A stretch of 64,000 bases of DNA from Fangia hongkongensis FSC776 = DSM 21703 (lineage in GTDB: Bacteria; Pseudomonadota; Gammaproteobacteria; Francisellales; Francisellaceae). Under the pieces are notes generated by a model that had not been told where the DNA came from, did no database searches, and saw only the letters and a program-made list of their open reading frames with translations. The translations under genes and the position numbers were made by a program. Position 1 is the stretch's first letter; every line of letters begins with the position of its first letter. Below are positions 56,155 through 64,000 of the stretch, piece by piece. The stretch covers positions 54,983 through 118,982 of the forward strand of contig NZ_KB902275.1 of NCBI RefSeq assembly GCF_000379445.1, written 5' to 3'.

Positions 56155-56203
56155 CTCCACTCCCCCATTTTATTCAATACAATAATACGATTACTTTACC
56201 CAC

Positions 56204-58378
56204 CTAGTCTTCTCTAAGGCCAGCTAGAAACGCCTTAGTAAAATCATATGGATCCTGCTTAATACTAGAGCAATCAGGACTTACGCCTTGGTTACAGTTT
56301 CCTGATTTATTCTGATTCCTATCTACATCGGCAGACCAAAATGAAACACCTGCAAGCGCTTGTTGTTTTGCAAAATTTCCAATAACTATTGCATCTTTTG
56401 GATATAAAACACTGCCATCATAATCAAGACCAATGCGTGGTGTAACACGAATCTTGGATAACAATATCTCTTTGCTTATTGATGGAAAAATACCTTGTAA
56501 TTGTTTCAACCCCTTATCAACAGCAGCAATAACACTTTTTGAAATATCCCCTGGCAATTTTTGTGCATACCATGCCATCGTCATCATATTATACTCATAA
56601 ATTGGAACGCCTTTTTCCTTTGCCTCTTTAATAATGGCCAATCCAAGCGGATTAAACCCATCGATATTGGCAGGCAAAGTTAAGGAAATACGCAAATCTG
56701 GATAGGTTTTCATCAAAGCTTTTAAAGCATCGAGCCTTCTTGTGTTGGCATCCTTATCAGACAATGCGCCACCTTCAATATCAAAATCAATCATCCATGG
56801 TTTATAAATCTCTATTGCCAATTGATAGGCTTTTTCAACGTCAGCTAAATTACACTTTTTAGCAACCGATCCACCATTTTCTCCACCAAAAGAAATACCA
56901 ATTTTGCCACCTTTAGCTTTAAGGTAATTTATATCTGACAAATACAGTTTCTTATCAAGCGCTAACGATGGCTGACCAGCCCATGCTGGAGAGCAGCTCT
57001 TGCTCCACGCATCTTGGGTGACAAAAGCCAATATATAGGAGTATTGACCAGAGTTATCTGCAATCTCTTTTAAATTAGAGCTCGCTGGGTTCGTTGACCA
57101 TATCATATTATAAGAAATATCTTTAAATGGCATTAACGCAACTTTAGGCGCTTGTTCTTTATATGTCACTTCTATCGTTTGAGTTTTGATGTTTGCAATA
57201 ACGCTAGCTGTACTTAGTTGCGCGACATATTGATTATACGAAGGTGCTTGAATATTCCAAATACTTCCATCTCTAGGAAGCGTTATTTGATAATGGCCAT
57301 CACCATGAATAGGAACACTTTTTTTGCTCCCAGAAATCGAGGTAAGCGAAAAATCTACAGTAGCCTCCTTAGGAAGTCCTTTCACATTAAATGACAAAGT
57401 GAATTTTGGCACTTCCATAGCTGTATACACAACATTAAGAGGTGTAGTCATATTTGTTATAACGGTGACATTGTACTGAGACTTCTCAGGTTTATACAAT
57501 ACGCCTTGTTGAATAAATTCAGGCAAGTTTAGTACATATTGCACACCTTCTTTTGAGGATGGAATCTGATTGATAATATTGCTTCCTTCATCAATCTCGC
57601 CTTGTCGCACGGTCACATGATCTTTACTTAGCTGATAACTGGCTTTAAAGTTTTTTACACCTGCCCCTTTTAACTGAACATTTAGCTGTAAGCTTCCTGT
57701 TTCTTTTGGTGCTGGTTTTCTATAGCTGATATCAACTTTTTGAGTTTGATTACTTCTAAGCGCAAAGCTCTCAGGGACAGCGTAACCTTTGCTGCCATCC
57801 AAATCTGGAACAAAAACGGTAAAATCGGCTTGTTTTTCGCTAAAGCGGACAGGGATTGAAATAAGCTTTCCCCAAGACTGCTTAGAGACAACTGCGACGA
57901 CCTGCCCATTTTTTTGTATCATAACTGTAGCAAGCTTTCCATCTGTAATATACGCTGGTTTTTTAGGTAACTGTATTTCAACGACGGCCTCTGATAGCGG
58001 TTTTTTTTGCCCAACCTGAAAATTGGAGATTACAAAATTATTATTTGAAGGTGAAAAATTAATCTTAGCTACTTTTTGCGCAGGTAATATATACGGACTA
58101 TTTTTAGGCCACCACTTAAACGCTTGAACAATCACTTTGTTTTCATCTTGCTGAAACCTGATATCATCCACTCCCCACATAGAAGTGATGGTCACATTAT
58201 TACTTAAACTAAAGCTCACAGGGCTTTTACTTAAATCAATCGTTTTGTCACACTTAAAAGCCACCTGCCCCGTCCATCCACTCGTTGCATTGATAAGTGT
58301 ACAATCTGCAAGCAAATATGAGGCAGAGCCAAGCATCAGCCCCAATACTATTAGAATAGATTTTATTAGTTTATACAT
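56204..58378 (-). CDS. Secreted GH18 chitinase-like protein
   Basis: A 724-residue exported protein. A signal peptide is followed by a carbohydrate-binding-like N-terminal domain (ATSGWTGQVAFKC), several Ig/beta modules, and a GH18 barrel from about residue 418. PWMIDFDIEGG gives the D-x-D-x-E catalytic motif near residue 529. SFGGENGG and MTMAWYAQ are further substrate-cleft segments. It belongs to a different GH18 subgroup from the chitinase at 38275. It lies between the RHS gene and the two Hint toxins, same strand, gaps under 50 bases. Confidence 0.88.
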   Translation of the reverse strand: MYKLIKSILIVLGLMLGSASYLLADCTLINATSGWTGQVAFKCDKTIDLSKSPVSFSLSNNVTITSMWGVDDIRFQQDENKVIVQAFKWWPKNSPYILPAQKVAKINFSPSNNNFVISNFQVGQKKPLSEAVVEIQLPKKPAYITDGKLATVMIQKNGQVVAVVSKQSWGKLISIPVRFSEKQADFTVFVPDLDGSKGYAVPESFALRSNQTQKVDISYRKPAPKETGSLQLNVQLKGAGVKNFKASYQLSKDHVTVRQGEIDEGSNIINQIPSSKEGVQYVLNLPEFIQQGVLYKPEKSQYNVTVITNMTTPLNVVYTAMEVPKFTLSFNVKGLPKEATVDFSLTSISGSKKSVPIHGDGHYQITLPRDGSIWNIQAPSYNQYVAQLSTASVIANIKTQTIEVTYKEQAPKVALMPFKDISYNMIWSTNPASSNLKEIADNSGQYSYILAFVTQDAWSKSCSPAWAGQPSLALDKKLYLSDINYLKAKGGKIGISFGGENGGSVAKKCNLADVEKAYQLAIEIYKPWMIDFDIEGGALSDKDANTRRLDALKALMKTYPDLRISLTLPANIDGFNPLGLAIIKEAKEKGVPIYEYNMMTMAWYAQKLPGDISKSVIAAVDKGLKQLQGIFPSISKEILLSKIRVTPRIGLDYDGSVLYPKDAIVIGNFAKQQALAGVSFWSADVDRNQNKSGNCNQGVSPDCSSIKQDPYDFTKAFLAGLRED

Positions 58379-58400
58379 GATAAGCTCCTTTTTACCTTGT

Positions 58401-61400
58401 TCAACACGGCTGTTTACTCATTCCGACACCCAGCCCAATACCAATGATGATGCCTGTAGCACCAATAAGTGGAATGCTCCATAAAGCTCTTTTCTTTGTT
58501 TGTTGTTGTGATGCAAGCCTCCTTGTTGTCTCTTCAAATATCTCGGCATTTTGCTGTAGCTGCACACTTTTTGGCTGAAGTACTCTTGCTTTATATCCAC
58601 GTGCAATAAGCTTGTTACGCAATGCTAAAGCCATTTCTTTATTTTCCTCTGCTTGTACTTGCTGTACAGCAAGATCATACCTATCTGCCATCCATCCAGC
58701 ATCCAAAGCCTCAGCACGATCGATACTTGGCCAACTAATCGTATTACCATGTTCATTGAAAAGAAGCTGATTTTCATGTCCGCTTGCATCACTATGATGA
58801 ACAAAAACCGTATCATCCCCAATAACATCATCCGTGTATTCGCTTGGATCAAATGCAAGATTATTTTCAATCTCCTGTTGATATTTTTGTGCAAGCTTAG
58901 CGTTTTGATAATGGAGCACATCATTCTCAAACCTAAGATCGGCATTTGCTTCTTTTAAAATGCTACTTTCAATACGCAAGCGCCTAATTTTATTAATAAC
59001 GGCGCCGATCATTCTCCCGACCCCAAAGGTTGCTACCATGACAGCGGAGTTAATCAAGATATTCTTCCACATCTCATTACTACTTAACTCACTTGAGAAG
59101 AGCTGCCCAAAGTTCTGATGCAAATAAGTTGCCGTGACAATAGCCCCAATCCCCGCCAAGATCACAGAGCTGATCACCCCGACAATCAGCTGCACGGCGA
59201 GTCCGCCTGGAATGAAGGAAGAAAGCACCCCACCAACCAGTGAGATAATTAACAAAATCCCACTCAATGCTTTCATCTTCTCCGTCATCTCAATATATTG
59301 TGTGGTCGCCTTATTAATACGATTAACATCCTTGTCTGTCGCATGCCCCGACGGATCAAAGCCGTTAACTGGGTCATTATCCGCATAGACATAACCATTG
59401 ATCCCTCCCTCTGCCCAAGGAGAAGCACTATCATGCTTAAGAAAGACTCGTAATCTGGCATCATACCCCCGGTAACCATCACCAAAGAACTGCCATCCTG
59501 TCTCTTGATCGGTATTCATCATACGATAAGATAAAGTGGTTTTTTGAATAGTGAGTGCTAATTTCTGTGCCTGCTGTAAATCACTTTGCAAGCCAAATGG
59601 TGTATAGACCTTATCCCCACTAATGCGCCCATCAATAAGACTGCCTGTTAGATGAAAGCCATCACTCACATCACGCTGATATTGATTTTGATAGATACTC
59701 CCTCCAGCAACATAATAACGAGAGTTATTCTCTAAACGCTGCTCACTCAACCCCCCTAAGTAATATTGTCTTAGAGTTTGTGGTGGGGTGTCTTTTTTGG
59801 ATACACTTTCACGAGTTTGTTGTCCAGAGGCATTATAACCATAGTGTATTTGCTTATCATCAAGATCCAGCTGAACAAGGTTCTGCTGTGCATCATACTT
59901 CATATGATACTGTGAAATGCCGCCTTTTTGATTCAATGCGGACATGGCAATAACATTCCCATTTGCATCGTAGTTTAACGTCGTTTTGCCCTTTGTCGCA
60001 TAGTCAATCTCACTGACTTGGGTGGGATCTTGATGTTGATAGCGATATTGAATTGTTTGACTTGCTGTCTGATTCACAGGGGTCTCAGTGACACGATCGA
60101 GAGTATTAAATAAGTTGTTGTATTGATAATGAATCAAAGAGAGCGGTTGACCAAATAAATTACGAGGGCAGCCATCACCACTACATTGATAATCCACCAA
60201 TTGTGATAATCGACTGTAGTCATAATGCTCCGTGGTCTGCCCTGTAGATTCTGTATTGGATATTTTCAATGATTTACGTCCTAAGCGATCATAACCATAC
60301 TGGTAGCTGCGCACAGGCTGTGTATTAACATAATTATTAATCCCAATGAGCTGCCCTAATGGATTATACTCATAGCTTATTGCTTGGCGTTGATCATAAA
60401 GACGTGCTTTTAAGCTTAAATCTGGATTGTAAAGACTCGACAGTGAGAAATGCGCGACACCTTGATAATCCACTTGAGTCACCTGCCCCAGTGCATTACT
60501 GTGAAGCTGTGTTTGATACACTGGTTGTTGATTGGCACTGTAGCTTTGGCTTTGTAGTGTAAAGTAGTTGTTATGTGTATTGGATACTGTGCGTGTATCA
60601 CCTTGATCATCAGTAACCTTGATCTCAAAGAGCTGATGTGTCAGGGGGTCATACTGATAGGCCTTTTGACTTATCAACACACCTTGTTGATCATATTTGC
60701 TAATGCTTTTAAGATTCCCATTCACCGTATAGAGATAAGAGACTGTGAAATCCAATGTGCCACCTTGTTGATAAAAGTAAATGGTGGCAGGTTTGTTTTT
60801 CCATGTGGAATCATAGGTTGTGTGTACACGATTACCCAGCGCATCTTGCATTTCAATCGGTAAACCACTTTGTTGGTCATAACGAATCTCTATCTGACTG
60901 GTTTGTGTGTTCACCAAGGTGCTTGCGTTAAGCAAATAGCCAAGTGCACTGTAAGTGCGCACACCCACAAGCGTCTTTTTAGCCTTTGGATTATAGTCCC
61001 CAGAGCTGATTTCAATCTTATTACGATTGCCATACTGATCATAGCTATAATACTGTGTTTTAATCGCTTTGAAGCTGCCATCATCTTGCTGTAGATAAAA
61101 GCTTTGTGCATTTAATTGATCGGGTTGAAGGGGATCATAAAAGCGCTTGATCATATAGCCATTGACATAATCCTCTGTCACATCATTACGTTTATAGTGA
61201 TCTAAATGAGAGACCTCAAAACTTGCAGCAACACAACTTTGGCGATTTAAACAGCCTTCTTTTACATGATCTGCTAAATTCGCAAGATGTGTATAATCTA
61301 ATGCCAAACCCAGTGTAAGTGGTTGAGTCACACTGCTCACAAAGCCTTGGAAGCCTGCGTTATAAAGCGGCACCTTTTGTCCAGTTTTATCGGTATAGCG

Positions 61401-64000
61401 AAAGTTAGGATCAAGAATAATACGATAATTCAGTGCTGCATTTTTAATCCAGATAGGACGCTCACTCCCACTTGGCGCCGCATCTTGCACTTCGGCAGAT
61501 TGCACAGAAACAGACGCCACTTTACAGGTGTTATATACCCGATGCTGATCATTAGAAACAAGTGGGTTAAAGCAAAGTGATTTTGCATCTGTTGTTGGCA
61601 CTCCTGTTGGCTGCATCACATAGGTAAACTTACTCAAATGATACGGATCATTCAATGTAACACTGGTGCTGCCATCTGGATGGGTTACCGCTGCAACATC
61701 TTGATTGCGATCATAGAAATAACGCGTCTCGCTTGGGTGTGCTTTCCCTGTTTCGTCATAATAGTAATTCACCTTGTGATCAAGCTTACCAATACTGTTG
61801 TAATAGTACTCTTGCTTGGTGAAATACTGCTTCTGATCTTGTGTTTGCGCTTCGGTTCGAACCAACTGACCATTGGCATTATACAGACGCTTAATGCTAT
61901 AGCCTGATGCTGTTGAGGTCGGTGTGATTTCGCTAATGGTTAATGCATAACCTGCCATGCTCGAGGCATCATTGTACCCATATAGCACTTGATAGTCATA
62001 ACGATACACTTGCTTGTTTTTGCTTTGCCCAGCTGGATAGTAGCTTAGCTGTGTTACTCTTCCCAAAGCATCATGACTATCATAAGTAGTGATATCCCCT
62101 GTGATAGGATCAACCGTTTTAAGTAGTGCTCCATATTGGTTATAGTATTTTTTAGTTGATGCCATTTGGGTAGGCGCTAAGAGCGTATGCTCTTTAAGCG
62201 CTTTTCTTTCACTCCAAGTAACATAACCACCCTCTGGGGTTGCCTGAACATGCACTTGGTTCTCAATAGCCGCTGATTGACCATTACTTGTCCGTGTTGT
62301 ACTCATCGGCAATCCAAAGCCTAAACTATTAGGATCAATATCATAGTTAAGCTTACTTTGCGACTTTTGCGTTCCATTTAAATCATTACTGATTTGTGTG
62401 ATATAAGGCATATCAACCTGATAATCAGTATTGCCTATTTTCACCGTTTTGCTAAGTATTTGCGGTGCACTATAGTGTGTTGTGATCACATCTGGGTTTT
62501 GATATAAGTAACTGGTTTGCTCTGATGGCAGGCTTTGATAAATCCCCTTTACTCTTGAGTAGTAACTGATTGTTTGACTGTTACCATATGGGTCAGTCAT
62601 TGACTTTAGCTCACCATGATGGCTTGTATCATTATAATAATCAAAGGTTGTTACAAGCTTTCTTGCCTGAATACCCGCTTGATCATAAATGCGCTGGATT
62701 TTTTGAAGGGGTTGGTTATATGATGGGCTTAAATCAGCCATCTTGGTTGCTTCAAATACTTTAGGGTTAAAGATGCTTTGTACTTGTGAAACAAGTTTGC
62801 CATCTACCTTTCTTGTTTCTACATCCTGAAGCTGAAGATAATTATACCCACGAATCGTTTGTGCTGTTTGTTGATCGGGGATATTTGTTCCATTAAAGAC
62901 CGGTACGGTTACCTCTTCAGTTGTACTATAACGATAGCGTCCAACTTGATTGCTAAAGCCACATTGCATCATCCAGTCTTGAAGGGGTTTTAACGCATCA
63001 AAGATGGCCTTACTACAGGTGATATTATTCCCTGCAAAGTTACTGCCATCAACACTTGGGAAATAACGATACGTTTTATTCTCGCTATAGCGATTCAGCA
63101 TATGTTGGGTGTATGATTTCACATAGTAAAACTGTTTATCAACGGCTTGTGTTTCACCATCAATAATGTAATTTACTTTATCAAGCACGCCATATTGAAT
63201 GCTGTAATAACTGCCATTTGCTAAAGTAATATTGGTTAAATTAGCATGTCCATCAAAGCCGAGCGTTGTATTTTGTCCTAATGGATTGCTAATCGTCACA
63301 TTGGGTGTGTTCTGTGTAATGGTATAGACACGTGCTGTTCCGTAGTGATCAAGATATTGAATGCGTACATGGGCACCAGAGCGAAACACCACCGCAACAA
63401 TTTGCTGCTTGCCATTTAACACTTTAATCACATCACCATTGTAATCAAAATAAATCGGCTCACCGGTTGCTGAGATAATGGAAGTACAGCGGTAGAGATA
63501 ACGAGAGCTGCCTTTTTCAAAGATATATTTCACCCCTGAGCTTGTCGTTAAAATAGCTTTATCTCCTTGAAAAACAAAACCAAAGCTCGCTTTATTAGGT
63601 GCTTCATATAAAAAGTGAATCTCGCTGATATCGCCCTTTTGATCGCGTGTCACTTTAAAGGGGAAGTTATTCTCTCCCGTACTGAGGTTATAATATGCTG
63701 TGTTTTTTGATTGAGAGCGAAGTTGTAAGTAAGGAATATTTAAAGAGAGGTTATATTGTCCAATCAGTGCACTGTCTTTATTATAATTATGTGCATAGAC
63801 AATACTAAGGGGAAAGCTAAAGTTACTGTGCGCTGTTGATTTAATATCAACGATCTTTTGATTGAGGTTCATTGACAAGGTTGCAGGATTTACTGAAACC
63901 CCAATACCCAGATTATGGTTACCTGCTTGTGATTGAAACGAGTCGGCACTACTTTGTGCAGCCAAAGCGGTGAGTTTGTCCAACACGGCTTCGCGCTTGA
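58401..64000 (-). CDS. RHS/YD-repeat protein, 5' end beyond the window
   Basis: At least 1866 codons, open at the right edge. The middle is a long series of YD/RHS repeats (for example YDANGNVIAMSALNQKGG, YGYNASGQQTRESVSKK) ending in the core-associated region (SLIDGRISGDKVYTPFG, NGYVYADNDPVNGFDPSGH) near residue 1550. The last 310 residues after DPSGH form a variable tail: hydrophobic helices (about 1575-1625 and 1640-1665), a coiled coil (about 1670-1710), an acidic/Asp-rich stretch and a final membrane-like segment. That tail matches no toxin family I recognise. Such proteins are export-linked toxin carriers (T6SS, Tc or contact toxins). Confidence 0.9.
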   Translation of the reverse strand, partial: KREAVLDKLTALAAQSSADSFQSQAGNHNLGIGVSVNPATLSMNLNQKIVDIKSTAHSNFSFPLSIVYAHNYNKDSALIGQYNLSLNIPYLQLRSQSKNTAYYNLSTGENNFPFKVTRDQKGDISEIHFLYEAPNKASFGFVFQGDKAILTTSSGVKYIFEKGSSRYLYRCTSIISATGEPIYFDYNGDVIKVLNGKQQIVAVVFRSGAHVRIQYLDHYGTARVYTITQNTPNVTISNPLGQNTTLGFDGHANLTNITLANGSYYSIQYGVLDKVNYIIDGETQAVDKQFYYVKSYTQHMLNRYSENKTYRYFPSVDGSNFAGNNITCSKAIFDALKPLQDWMMQCGFSNQVGRYRYSTTEEVTVPVFNGTNIPDQQTAQTIRGYNYLQLQDVETRKVDGKLVSQVQSIFNPKVFEATKMADLSPSYNQPLQKIQRIYDQAGIQARKLVTTFDYYNDTSHHGELKSMTDPYGNSQTISYYSRVKGIYQSLPSEQTSYLYQNPDVITTHYSAPQILSKTVKIGNTDYQVDMPYITQISNDLNGTQKSQSKLNYDIDPNSLGFGLPMSTTRTSNGQSAAIENQVHVQATPEGGYVTWSERKALKEHTLLAPTQMASTKKYYNQYGALLKTVDPITGDITTYDSHDALGRVTQLSYYPAGQSKNKQVYRYDYQVLYGYNDASSMAGYALTISEITPTSTASGYSIKRLYNANGQLVRTEAQTQDQKQYFTKQEYYYNSIGKLDHKVNYYYDETGKAHPSETRYFYDRNQDVAAVTHPDGSTSVTLNDPYHLSKFTYVMQPTGVPTTDAKSLCFNPLVSNDQHRVYNTCKVASVSVQSAEVQDAAPSGSERPIWIKNAALNYRIILDPNFRYTDKTGQKVPLYNAGFQGFVSSVTQPLTLGLALDYTHLANLADHVKEGCLNRQSCVAASFEVSHLDHYKRNDVTEDYVNGYMIKRFYDPLQPDQLNAQSFYLQQDDGSFKAIKTQYYSYDQYGNRNKIEISSGDYNPKAKKTLVGVRTYSALGYLLNASTLVNTQTSQIEIRYDQQSGLPIEMQDALGNRVHTTYDSTWKNKPATIYFYQQGGTLDFTVSYLYTVNGNLKSISKYDQQGVLISQKAYQYDPLTHQLFEIKVTDDQGDTRTVSNTHNNYFTLQSQSYSANQQPVYQTQLHSNALGQVTQVDYQGVAHFSLSSLYNPDLSLKARLYDQRQAISYEYNPLGQLIGINNYVNTQPVRSYQYGYDRLGRKSLKISNTESTGQTTEHYDYSRLSQLVDYQCSGDGCPRNLFGQPLSLIHYQYNNLFNTLDRVTETPVNQTASQTIQYRYQHQDPTQVSEIDYATKGKTTLNYDANGNVIAMSALNQKGGISQYHMKYDAQQNLVQLDLDDKQIHYGYNASGQQTRESVSKKDTPPQTLRQYYLGGLSEQRLENNSRYYVAGGSIYQNQYQRDVSDGFHLTGSLIDGRISGDKVYTPFGLQSDLQQAQKLALTIQKTTLSYRMMNTDQETGWQFFGDGYRGYDARLRVFLKHDSASPWAEGGINGYVYADNDPVNGFDPSGHATDKDVNRINKATTQYIEMTEKMKALSGILLIISLVGGVLSSFIPGGLAVQLIVGVISSVILAGIGAIVTATYLHQNFGQLFSSELSSNEMWKNILINSAVMVATFGVGRMIGAVINKIRRLRIESSILKEANADLRFENDVLHYQNAKLAQKYQQEIENNLAFDPSEYTDDVIGDDTVFVHHSDASGHENQLLFNEHGNTISWPSIDRAEALDAGWMADRYDLAVQQVQAEENKEMALALRNKLIARGYKARVLQPKSVQLQQNAEIFEETTRRLASQQQTKKRALWSIPLIGATGIIIGIGLGVGMSKQPC

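Overview
The window is AT-rich bacterial chromosome. Its housekeeping content (gpmI, serS, recG, uvrB, pgsA, dut, ubiG with a mupP/gph-like gene, ppsR/ppsA, fabV, lptM, yheT) points to a Gram-negative gammaproteobacterium. The outer-membrane protein families, low GC, single-gene FabV, a possible DotF/IcmG-like protein and secreted chitinases would suit the Francisella/Fangia/Cysteiniphilum side of the class. That placement is inference; no rRNA or tRNA gene was recognised.

Layout. 0-4.7 kb: a cut-off sugar symporter, a coiled-coil inner-membrane protein, then gpmI-serS. 4.9-10.6 kb: accessory genes, including a methyltransferase, a PAS-LuxR regulator with an MFS transporter, an S24-like repressor lacking its catalytic serine, an acetyltransferase, and a yhhQ-type queuosine-precursor transporter broken by one in-frame UGA. 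10.7-37.7 kb: mostly ordinary housekeeping and envelope genes, tightly packed, many convergent pairs overlapping or nearly touching. 38-40.4 kb: a secreted GH18 chitinase with two chitin-binding modules, about 300 bp downstream of a perfect FNR-type palindrome.

41.7-48.7 kb: two 167-bp copies of a MITE-like element in inverted orientation bracket about 6.6 kb. Between them lie a protein with an ADP-ribosyltransferase-like pattern, a second PAS-HTH regulator, an RhlE-type helicase with a transposase scrap fused to its end, a group II intron domain V/VI remnant, an ECF-sigma/GIN-domain operon and a tandem universal stress protein with its own FNR-type box. 48.7-53.1 kb: an SDR/LysR divergent pair and an ABC importer (ATPase plus double-length permease, apparently coupled to an 8-codon leader).

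53.5-64 kb: a toxin-type locus read on the minus strand: a large RHS/YD-repeat protein (5' end beyond the window), a second secreted GH18 chitinase, and two adjacent secreted proteins with nearly identical Hint domains but unrelated tails. One tail reads as a pertussis/cholera-type ADP-ribosyltransferase, the other as a zinc deaminase-type toxin. No immunity gene sits between them. This is the most interesting part of the window and suggests toxins aimed at a eukaryotic or chitin-bearing host rather than classic self-poisoning interbacterial toxins (inference).
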